A DNA stretch of 64,000 nucleotides from Lumnitzera littorea. Lineage: Eukaryota > Streptophyta > Magnoliopsida > Myrtales > Combretaceae. Below are positions 36,047 through 47,374 of the stretch, one piece after another; the stretch's first letter is position 1, and each line of letters starts with the position of its first letter. Below the pieces are notes generated by a model. It did not search any database and was not told where the DNA came from. It worked only from the letters and a program-made list of their open reading frames with translations. The position numbers were made by a program, and so were the translations under genes. The stretch covers positions 96,845,915 through 96,909,914 of the forward strand of contig JAMXBB010000009.1 in NCBI GenBank assembly GCA_024138015.1, written 5' to 3'.

Positions 36047-37150
36047 CTAAATGCCCAATTTAGAAGTATAAGATAGATATTTAAATATCCTTTTAATAGC
36101 AACTAAATGTATCTCAATAGGATTGCTTTGAAATCTAGCACAAATGTAGACACTGAATAGGATATCTAATCTAGGTATAGTTAAGTACAAAAGAGATTCT
36201 ATTAAGCTTCTATAAAACTTCTCATTTACAATCTTACTACTCAAGTCTAGATCTAACCTGGTAGATGTAGACATAGGTCCTGTAGCACTCTTGACTTTGT
36301 CAAAGCCAAAATTTTTCAAGATTTGATTTGTATACTTCTCTTGATGCTGAAATATCCCTTCATTACTTTGCTTAGTTTGAAGTCTAAGGAAGAAATTGAG
36401 TTCTCCCATTAAGAACATTTTAAATTTAGCCTATATTAACTCAAAAATTTTTTTGCAATATTTTTCATTAGTAGCACTAAATATTATATCATCCACATAA
36501 ATATGAGCAACTAACAGATCATTATCATAATGCTTCAAAAATAAAGCAATATCCACTTTACCTCTTATAAGGTCATACTTAATTAGATATTCACTTAATC
36601 TTTCACACCATCAATGAGGTGCCTACTTTAGTTCCTACAATGCCTTTTTGAGTTTATACACATGACTTTCCTTAAATGAATCTTTAAATCTAGGAGGTTG
36701 CTCAATATATATCTCCTCTTTTAAATCACCATTTAGGAAAGCACTTTTTACATCAATTTGAAACAACTTAAAATTTCTTAAGTAAGTGAAAGCAAGTAAT
36801 AAATGAATTGCTTCTAGCTATTGGAGCATAAGTTTCATCATACTTTTTCAAAATATCCTTTAGCTACTAGTCTAGTTTTGTTTCTTGCTATCTTACCTAT
36901 TTCATCTAGTTTATTCTTGAATACCCATTTAGTGCTTATACCAGTTTTAACTTTTGTTTTGAGTACTAAATTCCAAACCCCATTTCTTTAGAATTGAGTT
37001 GATTCCTCTTGCATAGCATTACTTCGATTGCTATTTTATAATGCCTCATCAATATTGTTAGGTTTAAATTCAAAATTCATAACAAAGTGATTTTTAATAT
37101 CCTTATAACTAGATTTGGTTTTAACACCACTTTCTACATCACCAATGATG
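36047..37150 (-). pseudogene. Copia reverse transcriptase relic
   Basis: The longest open piece (36047-36418, 123 codons) holds GELNFFLRLQTKQSNEGIF, KYTNQILKNFG, MSTSTRLDLD and LYLTIPRLDILFSV: the C-terminal half of plant Copia RT (GELxFFLGLQIKQ...TPMSTS..LD...SLLYLTaSRPDI). Upstream, minus-strand VAHIYVDDIIFSA contains an intact YVDD active site (codons at 36488-36499). Towards 37150 more diverged RT N-terminal segments follow. At least three frameshifts and several stops are present. Confidence 0.85.
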
Positions 37151-37479
37151 AGTTTTTGTGGATAAAAGGGGTCGAATCTTTAAGATCTTGAAGTATTTGG
37201 ATCAACATCTTAACTTGTAAAAGGTTTTGTATTACCTTCTAAGTTTCTTGTTGAAGCTTTTAATTTTCTTATGGTATCTTTTAAGTTGTCTGTTGTACTT
37301 TCTAAGTTCGGTAAAGTAGCTTTTAGTTATGTACCAATACCTTCTTGTTTAACTTTTAAGTCATGAGAACTTTTCTTCTTTTCAGGAACAACATCATCCT
37401 CAGTTAGAACATTGTCATTATCTTCAATAAAATTAACATTAATACATTCATCAATAACTCTTGTTGATTTATTATAGAT

Positions 37480-38260
37480 TTTGTATGCTATGCTATTCAA
37501 TGAATATCCTAAGAAAATTCTTTCATAACCTCGTTCATCAAACTTGCTAAGATCAACATTAGTCTTTTTTCACAAAACATTCGCAATCAAAAGTATGAAA
37601 ATAAGAAATAGTAGGTTTTCTTCCTTTATACAACTCGTATGCAATCTTTTTAGTTAAGGGTTTAATATAAATTCTGTTAATTATATAGCATGTGGTTGAA
37701 ATCTCTTTTGTTAAGAAATGTTTAGTTATTCTACTATCATTTAGCATAGTTCTAGCTATTTCTTATAGTGTTCTATTCTTCCTTTCTATAACTTCATTCT
37801 ATTATAGAGTATAAGGAGCTGAAAAGTTATGATTTATACCATTTTGATCACAAAATGTAGTAAACACATGATTGTTAAATTCTTTACTATGATTTGATCT
37901 TAGATTAGCAATACAATAGCTTTTTTCATTTTATATCTCCTTAACAAAGCTCTCAAATGCTTTAAATGCACTGCTCTTATGTTGTAAGAGTAACACCTAT
38001 GTGAAATTTGAAAAATCATCAACAATTACAAGTCCATACTTATTTCTTCCCAAACTTAAGGTTCTTATAGGTCTAAAAAAATCTAAATGCACTAACTCAA
38101 AAGGCTTATTAGTTGAAATTATATTTTTACTCTTATGAGCTACACATATTGACTTCTTCTTAGTAAAAGAACCACAACTCATGTAATCATTATAATTGAT
38201 TTTAGGCAATCCATTTATCAAATTATTTTTAGACAACTTCAATTAAGAGAAATTTACATT
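37480..38260 (-). pseudogene. Copia integrase relic with gag-pre-integrase segment
   Basis: Minus-strand 38242-37997 reads KLSKNNLINGLPKI, CGSFTKKKS, KSKNIISTNKPFELVHLDFF and KYGLVIVDDFSNFT: the zinc/GAG-pre-integrase end and the start of the integrase core, with the first catalytic Asp (HLDFF) kept. 37747-37559 gives ITKHFLTKEISTTCYIINR and ELYKGRKPTISYFHTFDCE, the core end (W.EA..TA.YI.NR......T.YEl.kg.kP.....hvFG). The middle is broken by stops near 37790-37990. Confidence 0.85.
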
Positions 38261-38299
38261 ATTAGATTTTAGGCAATCCATTTATCCCTTTATTTTCAG

Positions 38300-38930
38300 A
38301 TCATTTGTTGTCAATCTCATCGGTATGAAGCAAATTAGATTCATATAACATTAGTTTATACCTAAGCTCATTAAGTGTAAGTTTTGAGAGATCTTATACT
38401 TCTTCAATGGTTGTTTTCTTAGCATCTGAAGCTCTTAGTAGGATTCTCAATATCTTCGTGACCTAATCCTAGTTATAAAAAGATTTTTCAAGAAAAGCTA
38501 ACTCATTAGTAATGATAGCAAAACGATTAAAGATACTTTCAATCCTTTCTCTTAGTTGAAATTGAAGGCGTTGGTATTCTTGTAAGAGAATATTGATCCT
38601 TCTTTCTTGAATCGTCTTGGTGCCTTCGAGTGTTTTTATCAACTTGTCCCAAGCATTCTTAGCAATGCTGCAAGTAGACATAAGGTTAAACTCAAATAGA
38701 AAAATTGCACTTATCAATAGATGTTTAGCTATTTTGTTGATTAAGGCATATTTCTTTTCTTAAACATTGGTCAATGGATAAGTCAGTACATAGTCTCCAT
38801 TTTTCATCACTTCCCAAGCATCATAATTAGCAACTTGTATAAATGTCTCTATCCTACATATCCAATGAGAAAAGTTTAATCCATCAAAGTAAGGACATAA
38901 ATAGTTTTCATATATTGCAAATTTTCGGCC
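38300..38930 (-). pseudogene. Copia gag (UBN2-type) relic
   Basis: Open stretch 38717-38469: LMSTCSIAKNAWDKLIKTLE, then TKTIQERRINILLQEYQRLQ and IFNRFAIITNELAFLEKSF. This is the UBN2/retrotran_gag pattern (I..c.tAkeiWd.L...yEGt..vk..ki..L..eyE.f.m...Esi..mf.RF..Iin.L..LGk). The N-terminal part lies toward 38930 after a frame change. It would coat the element RNA. Confidence 0.8.
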
Positions 38931-38969
38931 ATTATAGTATCCATCTCTTAGAATTGATAAGAGAAATGT

Positions 38970-38981
38970 GCTCTAATACCA
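38970..38981 (-). other. Primer-binding site for initiator tRNA-Met (Copia element)
   Basis: Minus strand TGGTATTAGAGC, one change from TGGTATCAGAGC, two bases inside the 5' LTR end (LTR...CA-AT-TGGTAT). It proves the minus-strand direction. Confidence 0.9.
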
Positions 38982-38983
38982 AT

Positions 38984-40286
38984 TGTTGGTCCCTCTTAAG
39001 CAATCGAGTAGGGGAGGGTTGAATTAATTTCTAATAAAATTAAAATTTTTTCAATCTAAAAATCCCCTTAATTACTTAACTCAATGGTTGAGAATTTCCA
39101 TGAATGTGCTTTGTGTTTTTGAAAATAAACGAAACAATAACAACAACAAAATAAAGAGATGAGAGTTAGAAAGAGCTTGGAAACAAGAACTTATAGTAAT
39201 TTCGCCTTGTGCCTACTTTCACTCTTCTAACTCTACTATTGGGATTCGGTCTTCCATATGGATATTCCACTATTCAAAAATAACAATATGCTATTATAAG
39301 CCTTAGTTACACTGCTCTACCTTCAAACTCTCTATAAGCTATATAGATCTATAGTGAATCACTCTCCCATTACAAATACTTTAAGTATCGAAATAGAGTT
39401 AAACAATAAAAGACAATTAGCTTGTAACAATTTCGAGCATAAAATTGTATGTAAATTCTCTTATTGATTGTATAGATATTTCTCTATGTTGTTATTGTTA
39501 CCTGTATTTCTCGAAGCCTTCCCGTTATTTTTAAATTCCATCTATAATGGCTAGATTTGGATTAATTCAAATGTTTGATCCTTATCTAGATTGTTAATTT
39601 ATGAAAATATGACTATTGTCATTTCTCAATATGTAGCCACTTCAATATTTAAAGCTCTTACTATTTTAGATTGCTTTTAGCCGTTAATGTTAAATTAGTA
39701 AAGAGGATAGGAGTTGGTTGTAGTTAGTTGCACAAAATTCGATTGTTCTCAAAATATCTTCTGACTTCTACTTTCGAACAAATTAACTATCTTTCTTAAT
39801 GGAACTAGACAGTGTATTACCTAAATACGCCTATCAAGTGGAGCGGGGCCTTGATCTATAAGAAAATAAGTAAAACATTTGAAATTTGTTAAGCTTTAGC
39901 CCAATTTACAATTCTTCCATCATAGCTTCTAAGTTAGCTCCCAAGTCTTGTTAATCTTTATTGTTTATTGTAGAAGACCTTCTAAGTTCGCTTTTAAGTG
40001 TTTTTTGCCTTGTGCTATGAACTTTGTTTGGTTTTCTAAATTACTTTCTAACAGCTAAAAACATCAATTTTACTTCATTTGACTTCTTCTAAAAGTACTT
40101 CTAACTCATATCTTCAATTATGAGCAATAGCTTCTAAGTTTCCTTTTAATAGTTTATAGTATCTTCTAACTTTCCTTCTAACTAAAATCAATATCCAGTG
40201 ATAGCTTCTAACTTACCTTTTAACTTTTCTCCTGAAAGTACTTAGCTAAAAACTTTAATCAAATAACTTAATATTTGTTATTATCA
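38984..40286 (-). mobile_element. 5' LTR of the Ty1/Copia element, with a 400-bp insertion
   Basis: 1303 bp, TGTTGGTCC to TATTATCA. Collinear with the left LTR except for about 410 extra bases (roughly 39500-39905). The flanks after 40286 (AAGCA) and before 30521 (TTCAT) do not match, so no target duplication is left. The body is rich in CTTCTAAGTT-like words repeated many times. Confidence 0.85.
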
Positions 40287-43200
40287 AAGCATATTACTTA
40301 AAAGAACTCTACACTTTTTATATATTAGATCCTATCATCATATCATTCATTTCATTATGTAAGAATTAAAAATTGTTTTATTTTCATAATTGAAATCAAA
40401 GTTAGAGTTTTCAAAAGTTCCTAATTTTTAATTTTAATAAAATTTCAAATTTCTCCATAATTTATGATAAATAGGTAATAACCACTTGATTAAACTAGAA
40501 GATGACATGAGAAACCCATAAAATTAACATGTCAATTACCATGTACCATCACACCTACACTACACTCACACTCAGTTCTCCGTTCAATTACATTTCTTGT
40601 TGATTCCTTTATTGAATTGAAACCTTACATGATATGACTATGATTAGGAAAAAGAGAAAAATTAAGGAAAAACAAAAAAGGATGCAATTCTTACATATGA
40701 ATTATCTTGAAATCCATGAGACCTCCTTAGACACAAAAGGTAACACCACTAAGTAGGGAAAGGAGGAGAGAACAAGGGGAAATTTTTTTTTTTTTCAAAT
40801 TTTTGGTAAAGAATAGAAGGGTAACACCACTAGTTTCTTTTATATAGAAAAAAAAAAAAAAAAGAGGAATGATTTATCACCAAAATACTCTTCAATTTAA
40901 AGTCCTTTTCTAAGGTATTTTAGATCTACTATGGAATTTCCACATGGCTTAACATAGGAAATATAACTATTACAAACATTAATAGTGCATTCAATTACCC
41001 CCTTGTTCCTTCTCAATTACTATGTTTACTTCCTTACACTACAATTCTTGAGGAATCCAATTTCTAAAAATTAGGAATTGGAATTTCTTTAAGGAAACTA
41101 AGAAGCCCAGTTTCAAGTGAAAAAAACCATACTTACCGATTGTCTTTATCTTCTTAATACGTCACACCACTAACCTTATTTACCTTGATGCACCACCCAT
41201 CCATGTTCACCACCAAACCTACATAAACCACCGTCACCAACACCACTGCCAACACACTACACAACCTACTTGCACTAGTCACTAATACACCACTAGCCTA
41301 CATTCACCATTGCCAACTGACGAAGAAGATAAAGCCAATGAAACGTTCAAAAGACTGATGAGTGGCCTCTTGAATCGTTAGTGATGTTCTCGATGAATAA
41401 GACACATTTAGATTTAGGAATTTAGGCTTTTGTTTTGATTTTATTTGTCTAATATAGACTCAAAATTGGGATTTTGGTGTTTCTTTTCTTCCTTTTGATT
41501 TATTGTAGAATCGAAAGTCTACTTTAGCCATTATTGTGTGTGTGCTATGAGAACTGCAAGTGACTTAAGGTTGAATAAGCAACTTAGGAGATGAGGACAA
41601 AATGGTCATTTTCAATTATATTGCAAATCTATTTCTGTATGCCTTTTTTCCTAGTGATCAATATAATAACCAGTATGACCTTATTCAATTTCTAAGAAAT
41701 ATGAATTATGTTACATATTTATTTTATTCGATAAAGTGAACGGGCCACTACAAAATAACTATATTTCCTCAGTTAAAGCAAAATTCCATTCTAAATATAC
41801 TAATATCTATGGCTAACAAAGGCATTTCCTATACTTATGGGCCGGATTTTGTAGAATTTCAGAAATATTCATTCTATATATGCTCATACAATTTCAATCT
41901 TGACGTTATCATGAATAACGTTACCATCTCAAAAAATAAAGCATATTAGTTGTGTAGTTTTATTTGAAAACTAGTAAATTTTTTAAGTTAGTGTTAGGAG
42001 AATAGTCATTCCTATTCATGGATCCTAAACATCATATGAGGTCTAGACTCCATAACCGCCTTAACATCTAAGGGTATAGGGGTCATCATAACAATGATAA
42101 TTGATGATTCAATCCTATAATTGACTGGGGCAAGAAAAATGTTCTTAATTTAGGTATTGTTCTTTCCATTGCTTCAATGTGTTGAAATAATAATTATGTT
42201 ATTACGGTATAAAAAATTAGCCGTTATATACACTTCGCGGGTAGCTTGGTCTGGCAAGTAGAAGCCAAAGCCAGCTCATTTTCACTGTGAATGTACACTG
42301 ATAATTAATAAATGCCACCATTATTTCCATATGCATTCCCTTTACCATTTTAAACACTTCTTTCAACTTTGCTTTCTAGTCCTTTATAACTAAAAATGAA
42401 AAGGGGAGCTTCGAAGTTCCTTCCTGGCCCGTTTTCTCATGAAACTGTTGTCCTAATTCAACCTTTTTCATTATTTATTGGGTAAGGACATAGTCTTAAA
42501 TTGATCAAAAAGAGTTTTTGTCCTTAAAACTTTTAATAATTGATGATTATTAAATATACTAGGTAATTTTTTGGGAAAAAAAAAAAGATGCTAAGTAATT
42601 TTCCTTTATATAAAAGAGGAACAGATTATAATTGAATTGGCCATCTTTAGACTTTTTTAATCATCCTATAGGATCAATGGATCGATTAACTATAATTATT
42701 ACTTTATAAGGAGCTTCGAAAAGTACCCTGGTAGGATAGAAGGCCCTAATTACAAGTTAACCTTCATAAATTAAGATTGAGGATTTCAGTTATGGTAAAT
42801 TATGAATATGCCCTTCAACTATTCATGTGTTTACAATTACACCCCCAATCGAGCCATCACCAAAACTAAACAACCATTTGTGTCAATGAAATCAAAACTA
42901 ATCGCTTACAAATCGATAAAATTGAAATGGATGGAGAGGATTTGAGATTTGCCTATCAATTGAAGATAGAGAAGTGGAGTTTTGCATAGGTATAAAGGCT
43001 TTTCCTTTTCAATCTCAAGTATTCTACAACTTTCTTCCTCTTTCTTCTTTTCTTTTCTTTTCTTTTTTCTTTTTTCTTTTTAATGCCTAATGAATTGTCA
43101 TTTTCTTCTATTAGCATTTTGATTTATGGAAATTTTATGTCTCTACGTTATAGTATCTCCTTACTTATAATGATTAATGTAGTAAACGAAACCTATTGGG

Positions 43201-43517
43201 TTGTAAATACTTCTTTTTCTTTTTCTTTTTTTATCAGATTGCTGAAAACAAAAGGTTTATAATTGTATTAAGAAAAATGGAAGTTTATCACTTACCAAAA
43301 CGATGTAACTTAACAGTATAAACACTATTCTTCCAATGGGATAGACTTAGTTTTATTATTTTCTTCATAAAGTTATACTATGATATAGTTGGCAAAAATA
43401 AAATAGATACCTTTACGTTTGTTTTCAAGAAAATAATGTCATTGATTATTTTTTAGGAGTAAACAATTAAATAATTATAAATTCCAAACAAAACAAATAT
43501 GCCTAAATGAAACTTAT
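40287..43517. other. Spacer, no gene seen
   Basis: AT-rich. 41150-41310 is CA/CC-rich (ACCACCAAACC-like words) without a reading frame. A (CTTTT)n-like pyrimidine run lies at 43041-43080. Nothing else can be supported. Confidence 0.45.
43041..43080. repeat. (CTTTT)n-like pyrimidine tract
   Basis: Repeated TCTTTTCTTTT words, about 40 bp. Confidence 0.85.
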
Positions 43518-43873
43518 TTGGGGTATATACATGGGAAGTCCTCTATGTTTGCATCAAAGGTCAATTAAGTCCCCTAAATTTGAGTGAATCATTTAAATTC
43601 CCCATCTTTTTTTAAGCGAGTTATTTTAGTCTATTATTTTTATATCATTACACAATATAAGTCCTCTACATATATCATATATACATCATTGGAGAGATTA
43701 AATAAGGAGCTTAATTGGTGCAACAACATAAATCCAAAGGACAAATGATTAACTCAAATGAAACTTAACTAAATTTTGACATAAATTTAGAGAACTTAGA
43801 TGATTTAATTAAAATATAGGGGGCTTGGTTGATTTTTTATACAAATATAGTGGAGTTTCAGCGTACTTTTTCC
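43518..43873. mobile_element. MITE-like fold-back sequence
   Basis: The first ~90 bp (TCCTCTATGTTTGCATCAAAGG, then TCAATTAAGTCCCC) are inverted, with mismatches, at the right end (GGGGGCTTGGTTGA, then ATATAGTGGAGTTTC). About 356 bp with no coding capacity. Arms are imperfect, so edges may be off by some bases. Confidence 0.6.
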
Positions 43874-45140
43874 TACTTATTCTTGAGACGTATGATTTCA
43901 ATAATCTTAAACAAATAATAATTTGCAAAACATATATTTATTTGGATCTATATATACGTTTAAGTTGATGAAAAAAGAAAGAGATAGTCCTAAAAACCTT
44001 ATTATGAAACATGATAAAAATACTACAATATAACAATAACGGGAAAAAAACAGCGAATCTTATCATTGGCAATCCAACATTAAAAGTTTCGAACAATGTA
44101 TAATCAAATACTACCAAGCTATATGGTAGATTTTGATATTTTTTAAATCAAATGTAAGTGATGTGAAAATTTTAAAATATTGTGCAATGAATTACTACCG
44201 TACTTGAACCTACAAGTGATGTTCCTTTTTTATTTAAATGTTGAGATGTTGGTTGATGAGGCCACTAACCCTTCTATAAGGATGCAATTAGGGCAAATTC
44301 AAGATAGGTGTTATAAAATTCAAATCCATTCCCATAAAGTCTTGCATCCTCTTGGAATTTTGTGAAAACTTTATAAGATTTTACCTCTTATTATCAAAAT
44401 CCTCCTTTGCATGATTAAGACCTTATAAAAGTGGGTTTTTATGAGATTCAGATTAGTCTATATAGATAGATTTTTATAGAGTTCAAATGAGACAAGTAAA
44501 AAATAGAATGAAAGGCAGTTAAATGCTTTTTTTTTTTTTTTTGCTAGTAAGTAAGCTTAGGGTTATATTTATTAACTTATACATAAATAAAATTTGCAAA
44601 TCAAATGTGTCGTATAGTATAGAATTAGTATAAAGTATGTATGGTGTATAGGATAAGAGAAAAATATATAATATACATACATACACATATATAAGTATAT
44701 GAATATGTGTGTGAATAATAGTTATTTCAGTTATTAAATGCAAAAAAGTATTAGAACATATATGTGTATATAAAAGTTATATTTATGGTGCTGTTTATAT
44801 AGAAAGTGTTTTCTGTATAATCTTTGATTACATTTTATACTCGATGTATTAACCAATTTCGGGAGTTTTCATAAATATATTAATCATATTGTTTATGATA
44901 CATAAGTATATAAATAGTTGTTTTACTGAACAAATATACAGCGTGTTATATAGAAGATATCAATATATATTATTGCTTGCATATAAGATAATGTACTTAA
45001 TTAATTGTTATTGTATTTGTGTACATCCATAGAGGGTAACATTAAAGAAAAATTGAAGAGCTCAGGGTCTGCTACTCATCCATTACGAGATGTATTCATG
45101 AAGGACCCACCTTCAGATAAGCAAATCGTCATAGCTCAAT
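43874..45140. other. AT-rich spacer, no gene seen
   Basis: The plus ORF 44180-44365 has no family likeness. A T run of about 20 lies at 44527-44542. Minus ORF 44519-44743 is low-complexity. Confidence 0.45.
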
Positions 45141-45211
45141 TGCACCAGCCGGGAATCGAACCCGGGTCTGTACCGTGGCAGGGTACTATTCTACCACTAG
45201 ACCACTGGTGC
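45141..45211 (-). tRNA. trnG-GCC (nuclear): tRNA-Gly (GCC anticodon)
   Basis: Read on the minus strand, 71 nt fold into a full cloverleaf. The acceptor stem GCACCAG pairs with CTGGTGC and the discriminator base is A. The D-arm contains AGTGGTAG (A box TGGTCTAGTGG), the anticodon loop CTGCCAC has GCC at plus positions 45177-45179, and the T-arm has GGTTCGATTCC (B box). All pairs are Watson-Crick in the acceptor and T stems. There is no intron and no encoded CCA, as usual for plant nuclear genes. A TATA-like TTATAAT lies about 25 bp upstream on the minus strand, which many plant tRNA genes have. A run of T just downstream is not evident, so the stop signal is unclear. It decodes GGC and GGU glycine codons. 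No plastid or mitochondrial sequence surrounds it. Confidence 0.97.
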
Positions 45212-46155
45212 CACTACGAAACTACCTTAAATTATAAAGTATTTAACTGCCATGGTTTCTTATAAAGTGCTATCTTTTGGCAAATTTGAATATTTTAATA
45301 TAGTAATATTTTCTATACCTCTCTGTGTTCAGTGTGTTGGAAAAAGAAAAAAAGATGTTATGCTCAATAATGTAAATGCATCACATAAAAAATACAGTAA
45401 GCAAAGAAAATAACATGCATTTAAAATACAAAGCACTAACATTATCACATAATAATGTAGTTTAAATAATCTCGCCAATTGCATAGAGAACACTTAAATT
45501 AAGGAAATTCCAAAAAAGAACTTGCGGAAAAGATGGTCCGGCATCTACAATTAATGAACTTTTTTATAAAAAATTTTGCCCACATTATCATCGCCTAGCT
45601 AGGATTCTTTGGAATATAGATTATCGAAACCTTTATTTATTATTTTATTTTATTTTTTTCTAAAGAGTTTGTTCAGATACGTTACTATGCAAGTCCTAAT
45701 TGCTTCAAAAATTTAGCGGCAGTGGGAGTCGAATTCTAAGAATCGGAAGGCTTATCATTTATTATCATCATAATCTTCTAGCCACTAATTTTCAATGAAA
45801 TACCATACACTATGGATTCTTTTTTCTTTTTTCTTTTTTTATCATATTCCATGAAAGTACATGATGTGATCTTAATAATAAGACTATGTAGTAGCGCTCT
45901 TAATAAGTATAATAATGTCCTTTTGAAAATGATTATACTAAAATCTTCTAAATTTATTTGATCAAACATTTTATGTTTACCTCTTTGTATCAGGTAACTC
46001 TTTTCATCACTATTTTGTTTCCAGGCTTCAAAATATATTGATGTAATTCTTACTACTCCAAGTTGAATTGATGATGCTACAAAAAAATCTGATTATAAAC
46101 CCATTAGATGTTTAAATGTTAACTCTTATTCAACTTTTTTTCAAGTTATACGTTT
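45212..46155. other. Spacer, no gene seen
   Basis: AT-rich. A degenerate B-box-like GAGTCGAATTC at 45727-45737 has no partner A box I can support. Confidence 0.45.
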
Positions 46156-47374
46156 GTCTGCCATAAAAATTTTTTTGTCCAAAATTGCGGTCCCCATTAT
46201 ATCCTAACCTATAATAATATGCTACATAATATCTAAACTTGTCAAGAAAAACCTCCTATATTTTGTTTCATATTGTTATGAAAAATGTCAAACTTTCTTT
46301 TTTAATCAAATACCAAATCTTAGATATGACACACCAAATTTAAAGTTAAACGGAAATAATGATTAAACAATAATTTTATTAAAGAAAAAAATGTTTAAAA
46401 ATTTATTTTATATCATAAAATTAGTGGGATAAATACAATTCAAGCTAATATGTAATTAATATAGATATTTTAGTATGATATTAGACAGTTTTATGTCTCA
46501 TATGATTCTTATGTTATAATATTACTGTGTATGATCATTTTACCATAAAGTAATTATTTTATTTTAGTTTAGCAAAATATTCACTAGAGAGCGCAACTAA
46601 TGTCTTTTTACTATCGTAAATGTATAACTGTTCAATTTTTTATATTTTTAATAGCAATCAAACATATATAAAAACTATCTTAAAACCACATACATATAAG
46701 TGCAATAAATATATATATATATATATATATATTCTATTTTGTCTTACAATATATAGCATATGATAACCTCTATTTTATATCTTCATTTTGCATCGATTTG
46801 GAACGTCCAAAAAGATAGAGCATATAATGTGTACTTAACATTTTATATGTTTTGCATATATAGAAGATTTTACGGCTAATTTTTGAAACTATCAGAAAAT
46901 AAACAATCAAACATATACAATAGTAAAATGACATTAATTGGACTCGCTAACAAATATTTTGCTACAGTAAAATAAAACAATTACTTTATGATGAAATGAT
47001 AGTATACTATAATATAAGAATCACATGAGACATAAATTTTTTTTACATCATAATACTAAAATATCTACATTAATTACATATTAGGTTAAATTGCATTTGT
47101 TCCATTAATTTTGTGATATAAAATAAATTTTAAAAATCTATTTCTTTGATGGGATTATTATTTAGTCATTATTTCCTTTTAACTTTGAATTTCGTGTATT
47201 ATATGTAAGATTTGATATTTGATAAAGGAGGAAACTCTAACATTTTCTAGAATAATATGGAACAAAATAAAAAAAGGAAGCTTTTTCTTGACAAATTTAG
47301 ATACCATGTGGTATTATATTATAGGTTGAGACACATTAGAGACGTCAATTTTGGGGAGAGGAATTTTCGTCTGC
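46156..47374. mobile_element. Fold-back MITE-like element, copy 2
   Basis: The body (46162-47368) lies between GTCTGC at 46156-46161 and GTCTGC at 47369-47374, a possible target duplication. Left and right arms (about 400 bp) are inverted copies: CCTAACCTATAATAATATG against its inverted form near 47325, ACCAAATCTTA near 46313 and TAAGATTTGATATTTGATAAAGGAGG near 47207. The arms also match those of copy 1 (3078-4508) in order. It has a single inner segment in place of the copy 1 tandem units, plus an (AT)n run at 46709-46732. Confidence 0.75.
46709..46732. repeat. (AT)n microsatellite
   Basis: Twelve AT units inside fold-back element copy 2. Confidence 0.9.

Noticed and set aside
45727..45737. 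Second tRNA B-box-like motif near the tRNA-Gly gene
   Set aside because: No A box or stems at proper distance.
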